Below, in pieces: positions 24,333-33,800 of a stretch of DNA of 46,035 bases. The notes under the pieces are model-generated. The model saw only the letters and a list, made by a program, of their open reading frames with translations, was not told where the DNA came from and ran no database searches. Numbering within the stretch: the stretch's first letter is position 1; every line of letters starts with the position of its first letter. This DNA is from Georgenia sp. SYP-B2076. GTDB taxonomy: Bacteria; Actinomycetota; Actinomycetes; Actinomycetales; Actinomycetaceae. The position numbers were made by a program, and so were the translations under genes. Where the stretch lies: NCBI RefSeq assembly GCF_003991205.1, contig NZ_RXOZ01000014.1, forward strand, positions 1 to 46,035, in the 5' to 3' direction.

Positions 24333-25583
24333 ATGCCGCTAGCGCCCCTGGTCGAGCCCGGCCCGCCGCTGACAAAGGCGCAGGTCGAGCGCTACTCGCG
24401 CCACCTGCTCCTCGGCCAGCTCGGCGAGCTGGGTCAGCGGCGGCTGATCGCCGCCCGCGTCCTGGTCGTCGGCGCCGGTGGGCTCGGCGCGCCCGCGCTG
24501 CTCTACCTCGCCGCCGCGGGCGTGGGCCACCTCGGCATCGTCGACGACGACGTCGTCGACGCGTCGAACCTCCAGCGCCAGGTCATCCACACGACGGGCG
24601 ACGTGGGCCGGCCGAAGGTCGACTCCGCCGCCGAGAAGGTCGCCGCGCTCAACCCCGACGTCGCCGTGACGCGTCATCACCTCCGCCTGGACGCGAGCAA
24701 CGCCCGCGAGGTCATCGCCGGCTACGACATCGTCCTGGACGGCACCGACAACTTCCCCACCCGCTACCTGGTGAGCGACGTCTGCGCCGAGCTCGGCGTC
24801 CCGCTGGTGTGGGGCTCCATCCTGCGGTTCGACGCCCAGGTCTCCCTGTTCTGGTCCCGTCCGCCGGGCGGGGTCGCGGGCGTCACCCTGCGTGACCTGT
24901 TCCCCTCGCCGCCCCCGGCCGGGACCACACCCTCGTGCGGGCAGGCCGGGGTCCTCGGGGCGATGTGCGGGCAGGTCGGCTCGGTCATGGCGACCGAGGC
25001 GGTCAAGGTCGTCACGGGGACTGGCGAGGCGCTGCTCGGTCGTGTCCTGGTCCTAGACGCCCTGGCCGCACGCTGGGCGGAGCTGCCCGTGCGGCCGCGC
25101 CCCGCGCGGCGCCCGCCCGCCAGCGTGGCCGAGCTCGGCTATGACCCGGCCGGCAGCCCCGCCGGCTCCCTCGGCGCGCCACTGTGCGCCCTGCCGGCGC
25201 CCGCACCCCGGGAGCGGTCCGGACCGCTGCCGGCGATCACGGCGCGCACGCTCGCGGAGCGGCTGGCCGCCCGCGAGCGCGGCGCCGACGACTTCGTGCT
25301 GCTGGACGTTCGCGAGCCCACCGAGCGGGGCATCGTCGCCATCCCCGGTGCGGTGGGCATCCCGCTCGGAGAGGTCCTGGCCGATCCCGAGGCCGCCGTG
25401 CACCGCCTGGCCCTCGGGCGCCCCGGCGGGGTGGGGCGCGACCTCCTCGTGCACTGCCGCAGCGGGCAGCGCTCCGCCGAGGCAGCGCGCGCCCTGACCG
25501 ACGCCGGCGCCCGCGCCGTCAACATCGAGGGCGGCGTGCTGGCGTGGGTCGCCGACGTCGACCCGTCCCTGCCGACCTACTGA
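24333..25583 (+). CDS. moeB: Adenylyltransferase/sulfurtransferase MoeB with rhodanese domain
   Basis: A 416-residue E1-like enzyme that activates the C-terminus of MoaD- or ThiS-type sulfur carriers. The ATP-binding ThiF domain has VVGAGGLGAPALLYLAAAGVG, DDDVVDASNLQRQVIH and VLDGTDNFPTRYLVSD. Residues about 310-416 form a rhodanese domain with LLDVREPTERG and active-site Cys in VHCRSGQRS, which can pass on the sulfur. It heads the molybdenum-cofactor group. No MoaD is encoded in the window. Confidence 0.9.
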   Translation: MPLAPLVEPGPPLTKAQVERYSRHLLLGQLGELGQRRLIAARVLVVGAGGLGAPALLYLAAAGVGHLGIVDDDVVDASNLQRQVIHTTGDVGRPKVDSAAEKVAALNPDVAVTRHHLRLDASNAREVIAGYDIVLDGTDNFPTRYLVSDVCAELGVPLVWGSILRFDAQVSLFWSRPPGGVAGVTLRDLFPSPPPAGTTPSCGQAGVLGAMCGQVGSVMATEAVKVVTGTGEALLGRVLVLDALAARWAELPVRPRPARRPPASVAELGYDPAGSPAGSLGAPLCALPAPAPRERSGPLPAITARTLAERLAARERGADDFVLLDVREPTERGIVAIPGAVGIPLGEVLADPEAAVHRLALGRPGGVGRDLLVHCRSGQRSAEAARALTDAGARAVNIEGGVLAWVADVDPSLPTY

Positions 25584-25627
25584 CCGAGCCCGTGAGAGCG
25601 GCCCCCGGGCCGCGCCAAAGGAGTGCC

Positions 25628-26989
25628 ATGATCACCGTCGAGGACCACCTGGCTCGGATCCTGGCGGCGGTCGCGCCGCTGCCGCCGCGCCGCCTGCCCC
25701 TGGCCGAGGCCCAGGGCTGCGTCCTGGCCCAGGACGTCACCGCCGTCCTGGCCGTCCCGCCCTTCGACAACTCGGCGATGGACGGCTACGCGGTGCGCGC
25801 CGCGGACGTCGCCGGCGCCGACGAGTCGCCGGTGCGGCTCCGCGTGGTCGCCGACCTGCCCGCCGGCTCCGGGGACCGCCCCCAGGTGCTGCCCGGGACC
25901 GCGGTGCGCATCATGACGGGCGCCCCCGTCCCGCCCGGCGCGGACGCCGTCGTCCCCGTGGAGCACACCGACCAGGTGGCCGGCCCGGGCGAGGGCAGCG
26001 CGCTGCCCGAGACGGTCGAGATCCGCCGGGCGGCCCGGGAAGGCGCGCACGTGCGCCGCCGGGGCGACGACCTGCGTCCGGGAGACCGGGTACTGCGGGC
26101 CGGCACGCACCTGCGGGCCCGGGACCTCTCGGCCGCGGCGTCGACCGGCCACGGCGCGCTGCTCGTGCACCCGCCGGTCCGGGTCGGGGTGCTCTCGACC
26201 GGTGCGGAGCTCGTGGCCCCCGGTGAGGAGCCCGCGTACGGGCAGATCCCCGACTCCAACTCCACGCTGGTCGCCGGCCTGGTCCGCGAGTCCGGGGCCG
26301 TGCCAGTGCCGCTGGGGGCCGTCGACGACGAGCCGGAGACGCTGCGCCGCCGGCTCGCCCAGAACCTGGGCCGGGTCGATGCCGTCGTCACCACCGGCGG
26401 CGTCAGCGCCGGGGCGTACGACGTCGTCAAGGAGGTCCTCGCACCGCTCGGCGACGTGACCTTCGAGCAGGTGGCGATGCAGCCGGGCAAGCCTCAGGGG
26501 TTCGGCGTGCTCGCCCGCACCATGCCGGACCCGGCCGCCGCGCCGGACCCGGGCGCCGCGCCCGGCGCCTCTGCCGGGCGGGAGCTTGGCGCCGCGCCGG
26601 GCCCGTCCCACGGGCCGGCCGACGCCGGCGTGCCCATCTTCTGCCTGCCCGGTAACCCGGTCAGCGTCTTCGTCAGCTTCGAGGTCTTCGTCCACCCCGC
26701 CCTGCAGCGCCTGCGCGCCCTGCTCGCCGACGCCGCGCCCCGCCGCACCCACGAGGCCGTGGCGGCCACCGGCTGGCGCACGCCGCCGGGCCGGCGCCAG
26801 TACATGCCGGTGGTCCTCGACGACGGCGGGACGGAGGGGGACGTCGTGCGGGTGCGGCCCGCGACGGCCGGCGGCTCGGGCTCCCACCTCGTCGCCTCGC
26901 TGGGCCGGGCGGACGCCCTCGCGGTGGTCGACGCCGACGTCGACGCGGTGACGGAGGGGGACGTCGTGCGCGTCATGATGGTGCCATGA
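25628..26989 (+). CDS. moeA: Molybdopterin molybdenumtransferase
   Basis: A 453-residue MoeA that inserts molybdate into adenylylated molybdopterin. Seen are PPFDNSAMDGYAVR at residues about 45-58, MTGAPVPPGADAVVPVE, GVLSTGAELVAPGE, TTGGVSAGAYDVVKEVL and CLPGNPVSVFVSFEVFV. Between QPGKPQGFGVL and the last motif is an Ala/Pro/Gly-rich insert of about 30 residues not usual in the family. ATG 25628 has GGAG upstream. Its stop overlaps moaC (ATGA). Confidence 0.92.
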   Translation: MITVEDHLARILAAVAPLPPRRLPLAEAQGCVLAQDVTAVLAVPPFDNSAMDGYAVRAADVAGADESPVRLRVVADLPAGSGDRPQVLPGTAVRIMTGAPVPPGADAVVPVEHTDQVAGPGEGSALPETVEIRRAAREGAHVRRRGDDLRPGDRVLRAGTHLRARDLSAAASTGHGALLVHPPVRVGVLSTGAELVAPGEEPAYGQIPDSNSTLVAGLVRESGAVPVPLGAVDDEPETLRRRLAQNLGRVDAVVTTGGVSAGAYDVVKEVLAPLGDVTFEQVAMQPGKPQGFGVLARTMPDPAAAPDPGAAPGASAGRELGAAPGPSHGPADAGVPIFCLPGNPVSVFVSFEVFVHPALQRLRALLADAAPRRTHEAVAATGWRTPPGRRQYMPVVLDDGGTEGDVVRVRPATAGGSGSHLVASLGRADALAVVDADVDAVTEGDVVRVMMVP

Positions 26990-27489
26990 ACGACACCACC
27001 GCGGCCCCGGCCGGCCTGCGCCTGACCCACCTCGACGAAGCCGGGCACGCCCGGATGGTCGACGTGACCGCCAAGCAGCCCTCCGTGCGGGAGGCGGTGG
27101 CCACCGGGGAGGTGCGCTGCAGCCGCACCGTCATGACCGCCCTGCGCGAGGGCACCGTCCCCAAGGGCGACGTGCTCGCCGTCGCCCGCATCGCCGGCAT
27201 CGCCGCGGCGAAGAAGACCCCCGACCTGCTGCCGCTGGCGCACGTGATCGGCGTGCACGGCGCGAGCGTGGACCTCGAGCTCGCCGAGGACCGGGTCCTC
27301 ATCACCGCCACGGTGCGCACCGCGGACCGCACGGGCGTGGAGATGGAGGCCCTCACGGCCGTGTCCGTGGCGGCGCTTGCGGTGGTGGACATGGTCAAGG
27401 GCGTGGACCGCTCCGCCGAGATCACCGCCGTGAAGGTCGTCGCCAAGTCGGGCGGGCGCTCCGGCGACTGGCACCGCCCCGTCGGCTGA
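26986..27489 (+). CDS. moaC: Cyclic pyranopterin monophosphate synthase
   Basis: A 167-residue MoaC, full length for the family. It acts after MoaA to form cyclic pyranopterin monophosphate. Motifs MVDVTAKQPSVREAVATG, KGDVLAVARIAGIAAAKKT, LLPLAHVIG and TGVEMEALTAVSVAALAVVDMVKG are all present. It overlaps moeA by four bases. MoaA itself is not in this window. Confidence 0.95.
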   Translation: MNDTTAAPAGLRLTHLDEAGHARMVDVTAKQPSVREAVATGEVRCSRTVMTALREGTVPKGDVLAVARIAGIAAAKKTPDLLPLAHVIGVHGASVDLELAEDRVLITATVRTADRTGVEMEALTAVSVAALAVVDMVKGVDRSAEITAVKVVAKSGGRSGDWHRPVG

Positions 27490-27525
27490 CCCGCGAGCCC
27501 GGCACCGCCCAGACGGGAGCAGCCC

Positions 27526-28239
27526 ATGACGACGGCCCGGACACCCACCACCGTGCCCGCCTTCGACGCCATCGTGCTGGCCGGCGGGACCGCCCGCCGC
27601 CTCGGCGGGGTCTCCAAGCCCGACGTGCTCCTCGCCGGCCGCCGCCTGCTCGACCACGCCCTGGCCGCGACGACGGGCGCCGGCCGCGTCGTCGTCGTCG
27701 CCCCGCCGTCGGTGGAGGTCCCCGCCGGCGTCGCGCGCACGCTGGAGGACCCGCCGCACGGCGGCCCGGTCGCGGGCATCGCCGCGGGGCTGGCGGCCCT
27801 GGCCGCGATGGCACGCCTGGATGGCGACCGCGGCCCGGCGGGTGCGGCCGGCGACGGCGGCGCCACCGCCGCGCCGCTTGGCGGGCCGCGGCGGGCCGTG
27901 GCGCCGCTGCTCCTGGTCCTCTCGTGCGACGTCCCCCGCGCCGCCGGTGCGGTGCCGCGGCTGCTGGCCGCCGCGAGCACGTCCGGCGGGGACGGCGCCT
28001 GCCTCGCCGACGGCTCCGGGCACCTGCAGTGGCTCGTCGGCGCCTACCGCACCGCGTCGCTGCGCCGGCGGCTGGACGAGCTCGGTGCCGACGTCCGCGG
28101 CGCCTCCGTGCGGGCGTTGACCACCCCGCTGACGCTCGCCGCCGTCCCCGCCACGGGCCTGGAGTCGGCGGACGTCGACACCTGGGCGGACCTCGCCGCC
28201 CTGGACGCGCCGGAGCGGCCGGGAGGGTCCGGGCCCTAG
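27526..28239 (+). CDS. mobA: Molybdenum cofactor guanylyl-/nucleotidyltransferase (MobA-like)
   Basis: A 237-residue NTP-transferase with the LAGGTARRLGGVSKPDVLL nucleotide-binding loop, PPHGGPVAGIAAGL and the metal-binding LVLSCDVPRA. It should join GMP to molybdopterin to give the bis-MGD cofactor that NarG needs. A Gly/Ala-rich insert of about 30 residues precedes the catalytic Asp. The stop codon overlaps that of the convergent mogA gene by CTAG. Confidence 0.86.
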   Translation: MTTARTPTTVPAFDAIVLAGGTARRLGGVSKPDVLLAGRRLLDHALAATTGAGRVVVVAPPSVEVPAGVARTLEDPPHGGPVAGIAAGLAALAAMARLDGDRGPAGAAGDGGATAAPLGGPRRAVAPLLLVLSCDVPRAAGAVPRLLAAASTSGGDGACLADGSGHLQWLVGAYRTASLRRRLDELGADVRGASVRALTTPLTLAAVPATGLESADVDTWADLAALDAPERPGGSGP

Positions 28240-28871
28240 TGCGCGCCGCCGCCGAGCTGGTCGAGGACGTGGGGCACGAGCGGGGCCAGGACGGCGACGG
28301 CGTCGCGCACGGCACCGGGGGACCCGGGGACGTTGACCACGAGCGCCTCCCCCGCGGCACCCGCCGCGATCCCGGCAAGGCCGCGGGAGAGCACCGCAAA
28401 GGGCACCGCCGCGGCGCCGCGGGCGCGGATGGCCTCGGCCACGCCGGGGAGCTCGCGCGCAAGCAGCGGCCGGGTGCCCTCGGGCGTGGCGTCGCGCGGC
28501 CCGACGCCGGTGCCGCCGGTGGTCAGCACCAGGCGGGCGCCGTCGTCGAGGGCGCCGCGGACGGCCGCGCGCACGCTCTCCGCGCCGTCCGGGACGACGA
28601 CGACGGCCGCGGCCACCCCGACCTCGGCGAGGAGGGCGGCGGCCAGCGGGCCGGAGCGGTCCTCGGCCTCGCCCCGGGAGCAGCGGTCGGAGACGGTGAT
28701 GACGGCGCCCCGGACGCCGGCCGCGTCCGCCGACGCGCCGCCGGCGGCGGGGCGCGGGGCGGGGTCGACGGGATCGCCGGGCGCTGAGTCGCCGACGTGC
28801 GGGACGGCATCGACGGGCGCAGTGCGGCCCGGGCCCCCGATGGGCGGCGGGGGGACGGCTTCGCGGGTCAC
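28236..28871 (-). CDS. mogA: Molybdopterin adenylyltransferase (MogA/MoaB type)
   Basis: A 211-residue protein whose C-terminal 165 residues are the MoCF domain: GAVITVSDRCSRGEAEDRSG, LVLTTGGTGVGPRDATPEGT and LVVNVPGSPGAVRDAV. It adenylylates molybdopterin before MoeA inserts molybdate. The first 45 residues are Pro/Ala/Asp-rich and outside the domain. GTG 28871 fits a leaderless start with TACCGT six bases upstream. It is the only cofactor gene here on the minus strand. Confidence 0.88.
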   Translation of the reverse strand: MTREAVPPPPIGGPGRTAPVDAVPHVGDSAPGDPVDPAPRPAAGGASADAAGVRGAVITVSDRCSRGEAEDRSGPLAAALLAEVGVAAAVVVVPDGAESVRAAVRGALDDGARLVLTTGGTGVGPRDATPEGTRPLLARELPGVAEAIRARGAAAVPFAVLSRGLAGIAAGAAGEALVVNVPGSPGAVRDAVAVLAPLVPHVLDQLGGGAH

Positions 28872-28877
28872 CGCCCC

Positions 28878-28883
28878 ACGGTA
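28878..28883 (-). promoter_or_regulatory. -10 box of the leaderless mogA promoter
   Basis: TACCGT on the minus strand ends six bases before GTG 28871. Confidence 0.4.
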
Positions 28884-29220
28884 GCGGCCAGGGGCGGCAC
28901 CGGCCCGGACGTCCCGTCGTGACCGCCGGATGAATTCCGTGAAAATGCCTGCGGAACACTTCCGGCGCGGCATTCCGCCCGCCCGGGAACCCGCGGCGCG
29001 CAATGGCAGCACCATTCGTCCAGAAGCGGGGGCCGGCAATTCCGGACGACTACCGACTCAGCGTCTCGCACGGGCCGCCGGGGCGCAACCGGAAGGCCGG
29101 AGCACGCGGAAGACGGCGGACCCGGCCCCTCGATTGCGCAGGTCCGCGAGCAGCTTGGTGGCGCGGGACACTGCCGCAACGGAAGGCCGAGATATAGAAA
29201 AACGTTCAACAAAACATTCG

Positions 29221-29287
29221 TGTGACGTAATTCGAAACGACGAAAAACCACGCGTGGCTAGAAACAACGATCACCCCCGTGCATAAT
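29221..29287 (+). promoter_or_regulatory. Possible narK promoter with activator sites
   Basis: A pair TAGAAA (29259-29264) and CATAAT (29282-29287) is spaced by 17 bases. TGTGA-N6-TCGAA (29221-29236) keeps the left CRP/FNR-family half and three of five right-half positions, about 65 bases before the expected start. CCACGCGTGG (29248-29257) is a perfect palindrome just upstream of -35. Confidence 0.35.
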
Positions 29288-29343
29288 CGCTCACGAGGCC
29301 GCCGCCGCGGCCGAACGCCAATCGCGAGCAGGGGACCAGGTTG

Positions 29344-29457
29344 ATGCCCGCTGGAACTGCCCTCACGGGCCTCATGCGTCCGACCGCGCCGAGCCGGGCG
29401 CCCGTACCGCGGCCCTCGACGGCGCGCGTCCGCCCGGCCGGGCCGGTGACCCGATGA
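29344..29457 (+). CDS. Possible 37-residue leader ORF coupled to narK
   Basis: ATG 29344 with AGGGGA upstream opens a 37-codon frame ending in a TGA that overlaps the narK ATG (ATGA). The peptide is Pro/Arg/Ala-rich and unlike any family I know. The overlap suggests translational coupling; codon bias alone could produce such a frame in this GC-rich DNA. Confidence 0.25.
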   Translation: MPAGTALTGLMRPTAPSRAPVPRPSTARVRPAGPVTR

Positions 29458-30710
29458 GCGCCGTCCCGTCGCCCGGCGGCGACGGCGGAGCCGGCACCTC
29501 CGGCCGGCCGGCGCCGGAGGCCACCGGCACCCAGGCGCCGCAGGGCCCGCAGACCCGCATGCTCGCCCTCGCGACGCTGGGCTTCCTCCTGAACTTCTGG
29601 GCGTGGTCGCTGATCGGCCCGCTCGGCAACCTCTACGGCGAGGCGCTCGGCCTCACGGCGTTCCAGGTCTCCGTGGCCGTGGCGGTCCCGGTCATCGTCG
29701 GTTCCCTGGGCCGCATCCCGATCGGCGCGCTCACCGACAGGTTCGGGGCCCGCGTGATGTTCCCCGCGGTGTCCGTCGCGACCATCGTCCCGACCCTGTT
29801 CGTCGGCCTCGTGGCGAACAGCTTCCCCATGCTGCTCCTCGGCGGGTTCTTCCTCGGGCTGGGCGGGACGGCCTTCGCCGTCGGCGTCCCCTTCGTCAAC
29901 GCCTGGTTCGCCCCCCAGCGCCGCGGGACCGCGCTCGGGATCTTCGGCATGGGGACCGCCGGCACCGCGGTGTCCGCGTTCACCACGGTGCACATCGTCG
30001 ATGCCTTCGGCCGCCCGGCGCCCTTCGTCCTGGTCGCGGTGCTGCTCGCCGCCTATGCCGCCCTAGCGCGGGCGGCGCTCCGCGACGCCGCGGGCCGCCA
30101 GGCGCCGGCCGGCTCGTTGGCGGCCCGCACCCTGGCCACCCTGAAGATCCCCGCGACGGGACAGCTCTCGCTGATCTACGCCATGGGCTTCGGCGGGTTC
30201 GTCGCGTTCAGCGTCTACCTGCCCACCTACCTGATCAACGCGTACGACCTCACCCGCGGTGACGCGGCGCTGCGCACCGCCGGGTTCGTGGTCCTGGCGG
30301 TGGTGGCCCGCCCGGTGGGCGGGTGGCTCTCGGACCGGTGGCACCCCATCCCGGTGCTCACGGTCTGCTTCGTCGTCGCCGGCGCCGCGGCCGCCCTGGC
30401 CGCGGCCGAGCTGCAGCTGCTCCCCGCGGGCACGGTGGCGTTCCTCGTGCTGGCCGCCACGCTCGGCGCCGCGTCGGGCGCCTGCTTCGCGCTCGTCTCC
30501 AAGGTGGCGCCGGCCGACAAGGTCGGGTCGGTCACCGGGATCGTCGGCGCCGCCGGCGGCCTCGGTGGCTTCTTCCCCCCGCTGGTGATGGGCCTGGTCT
30601 ACGGGCGGACCGGCGACTACAGCCTGGGTCTGGTCCTCCTGGCGATCGCCGCGCTCGGGACCGCGGCGTTCACGTGGTGGCCCGTGCGCCGCGCGGCCCG
30701 GGCCGCCTGA
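29454..30710 (+). CDS. narK: Nitrate/nitrite transporter (NarK type, MFS)
   Basis: A 418-residue, 12-helix major-facilitator protein. NFWAWSLIGPLGNLYGE in helix 1, GRIPIGALTDRFGAR (motif A) and FALVSKVAPADKVGSVTGIVGAAGGLGGFFPPLVMG, the nitrate-signature region of NarK proteins, are present. It brings in nitrate and expels nitrite. The first 33 residues are a Gly/Pro-rich cytoplasmic tail. It is 94 bases upstream of narG and most likely in the same operon. Confidence 0.92.
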   Translation: MSAVPSPGGDGGAGTSGRPAPEATGTQAPQGPQTRMLALATLGFLLNFWAWSLIGPLGNLYGEALGLTAFQVSVAVAVPVIVGSLGRIPIGALTDRFGARVMFPAVSVATIVPTLFVGLVANSFPMLLLGGFFLGLGGTAFAVGVPFVNAWFAPQRRGTALGIFGMGTAGTAVSAFTTVHIVDAFGRPAPFVLVAVLLAAYAALARAALRDAAGRQAPAGSLAARTLATLKIPATGQLSLIYAMGFGGFVAFSVYLPTYLINAYDLTRGDAALRTAGFVVLAVVARPVGGWLSDRWHPIPVLTVCFVVAGAAAALAAAELQLLPAGTVAFLVLAATLGAASGACFALVSKVAPADKVGSVTGIVGAAGGLGGFFPPLVMGLVYGRTGDYSLGLVLLAIAALGTAAFTWWPVRRAARAA

Positions 30711-30804
30711 TGGGCCCCGCCACGACCACCGCCGCGAGGCCGGCACCGAGCCGTCCCGCCGCTGCCCGCCCGCACCGCCCCCCGCACCGGAAGGACACAC
30801 ACCG

Positions 30805-33800
30805 ATGACGTCGACGAAGCCCGAACGCGGACACCGGGCCCACGAGGCCGCCCCGGAGGAGGCGCTGCTCCGGCTCGGCACGTTCCTGCGCCGCGGCGAG
30901 GCGTCAGAGGACCTGCGCCAGCTCTTCCTCACGGGCGGGCGGGAGGGGGACGCGTTCTACCGGGACCGGTGGAGCCACGACAAGGTCGTGCGCTCGACGC
31001 ACGGCGTGAACTGCACCGGCTCGTGCTCGTGGAAGGTCTACGTCAAGGACGGGATCATCACCTGGGAGTCGCAGCAGACCGACTACCCCACGGTGGGGCC
31101 GAACTCCCCCGAGTACGAGCCCCGCGGCTGCCCGCGCGGCGCCGCGTTCTCCTGGTACACCTACTCCCCCACCCGGGTGCGCTATCCCTACGTGCGCGCG
31201 ACCCTGCTGAACCTGTTCCGCGAGGCCAGGGCCCGCCTGGGCGACCCCGTGCTCGCGTGGGAGTCGATCGTCGAGGACCCGGAGCTCTCCCGCCGGTACA
31301 AGTCGGCCCGCGGCAAGGGCGGCCTGGTGCGCGCCACGTGGGACGAGGTCGAGGAGATCATAGCCGCCGCGCACGTCTACACCACCAAGGCGTACGGGCC
31401 CGACCGGCTGGCGGGCTTCTCGGTGATCCCCGCGATGTCGATGGTCTCCTACGGCGCCGGCTCGCGGTTCTACTCGCTCATGGGCGGGCAGATGCTCTCC
31501 TTCTACGACTGGTACGCGGACCTGCCGGTGGCGTCGCCGCAGGTCTTCGGCGACCAGACGGACGTGCCGGAGTCGGCCGACTGGTTCAACGCCGGGTACC
31601 TGATCATGTGGGGCTCGAACATCCCGGTCACCCGCACCCCGGACGCGCACTTCATGACGGAGGCGCGCTACCACGGGCAGAAGGTCGTGGCCATCTCCCC
31701 GGACTACGCCGACAACACGAAGTTCGCGGACGAGTGGCTCGCCGTGCACCCCGGCACGGACGGCGCGCTCGCCATGGCCATGGGCCACGTCATCCTCAGC
31801 GAGTTCCACGTCCGCGAGCGCACCCCCCGCTTCCTGGAGTACATGGCGCGCTACACCGACTCCCCGTTCCTCGTGAGCCTGGAGGAGCGCGGCGACGCGC
31901 ACGTGCCCGGGAAGTTCCTCACCGCCGCGGACTTCGTCGAGGAACCCGGCCACCGCGCCATGGCCGAGACCGCGAACGCCGCCTTCAAGACGGTCCTCCT
32001 GGGCACCGACGGCGCCCCGGTGGTCCCGAACGGCACCCTCGGGGACCGGTTCGGGCCCGAGGGCGCCGGGAAGTGGAACCTCGACCTCGGCGACGTCACG
32101 CCCGCGCTGAGCCTGCTCGACGTCACGGACGGCGCCACCGAGGCGGTCGAGATCGACCTGCCGCGCTTCGACGTCACCCCGCCCGACGGGTCCGACCTCG
32201 GCGCGCACACCGGCGGCTCCGGCGTCGTGCGCCGCGGCGTGCCGGTGCGCCGCGTCGCGGGCCGGCTCGTCACGACGGTCTACGACCTCCTCCTCGCCCA
32301 GTACGGCGTCGCCCGCCCCGGCCTGCCGGGCGCGTGGCCCGCCGGCTACGAGGACCCGACGACGCCGGGCACCCCGGCCTGGCAGGAGGAGCTGACCGGC
32401 GTGCCCGCCGCGGCCGCGATCCGCATCGGCCGGGAGTTCGCCGACAACGCGGTGCGCTCGAAGGGCCGGTCGATGATCGTCATGGGCGCCGGGGCGAACC
32501 ACTGGTTCCACTCCGACACCATCTACCGCACGTTCCTGGCCCTCGTGACGATGACCGGCTGCCAGGGCGTCAACGGCGGCGGGTGGGCGCACTACGTGGG
32601 CCAGGAGAAGGTCCGCCCCATCACCGGCTTCCAGCAGTACGCGTTCGGCCTGGACTGGCACCGCCCAGCCCGGCAGATGATCGCGACCGCCTTCTGGTAC
32701 CTCGCCACCGACCAGTGGCGCTACGACGGGCTGCCCGCCGACGCCCTCGCCTCGCCCCTGGCCACGGGCACGTTCGCGGGGCGCACCACGGCCGACACGC
32801 TCGTGGAGTCCACCAAGCGCGGCTGGATGCCCAGCTTCCCCACGTTCAACCGCAACCCGCTGGACCTGACCGACGAGGCGACCGCGGCGGGCAAGGAGGT
32901 GCCCGACCACATCGTCGACGAGCTCGGGGCCGGGCGGCTGCGCTACGCCGTCGAGGACCCGGACGCCCCGGAGAACTTCCCCAGGGTGCTCACCGTGTGG
33001 CGCTCGAACCTCCTGGGCTCCTCCTCCAAGGGCAACGAGTACTTCCTCAAGCACCTCCTGGGCACGGAGGCCTCCGTGCGGGCGGCCGAGTCCCCGCCGG
33101 AGCGGCGGCCCCGGGACATGGTCTGGCGGGACCAGGCCCCGGAGGGCAAGGTCGACCTGCTCACGTCGATCGACTTCCGGATGACCTCCACGACGCTGTT
33201 CTCCGACATCGTCCTGCCGGCAGCCACCTGGTACGAGAAGTTCGACCTGTCCAGCACGGACATGCACCCGTTCGTGCACGCCTTCACCCCGGCCATCAAC
33301 CCGCCCTGGCAGACGCGCTCGGACTACGCCATCTTCCAGGCCCTGGCCCGCAAGGTCGGCGAACTGGGCGCCGTGCACCTGGGGGTGCGCCGCGACGTCG
33401 TCGCGACGCCCCTCCTGCACGACAGCCCGGACGAGCTGGCCACCCCGCACGGCGCGGTCGCCGCCATGGACGCCCTCCCGCCCACGCCGGGCGTGACGAT
33501 GCCCCGTCTCACCGTCGTCGAGCGCGACTACCCGAACCTGCTCGCGAAGTTCAACGCGCTGGGGCCGCTGCCGGGCACGGTCGGCATGGCGACCAAGGGG
33601 GTGGCCTTCGACCCCACCGAGGAGATCCACGCCCTGGGCGAGAAGAACGGCCGCGCGGGCTCCGGCGTCGCCGCGGGCCGGCCGCTGCTGGACAAGGACG
33701 TCAAGGCCTGCGAGATGATCCTCGCCTTCTCCGGCACCACGAACGGGCGCCTGGCCACGCAGGGCTTCGAGAACATGGAGAAGCGCACAGGCACGGCGCT

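Larger units (their letters stand above)
28872..29453. other. Gene-poor, AT-rich promoter region upstream of narK
   Basis: About 580 bases divergent from mogA. The part at 29190-29290 is much richer in A and T than the rest of the window. It holds a CRP/FNR-type half-site, a CCACGCGTGG palindrome and a possible -35/-10 pair. Open frames here (such as 28930-29286) have no ribosome site or family resemblance. A short ORF at 29344-29457 may lead into narK. Confidence 0.45.

Noticed and set aside
28930-29286. A 118-codon frame upstream of narK
   Set aside because: It has no ribosome site, spans the AT-rich promoter region, and its composition matches random translation.
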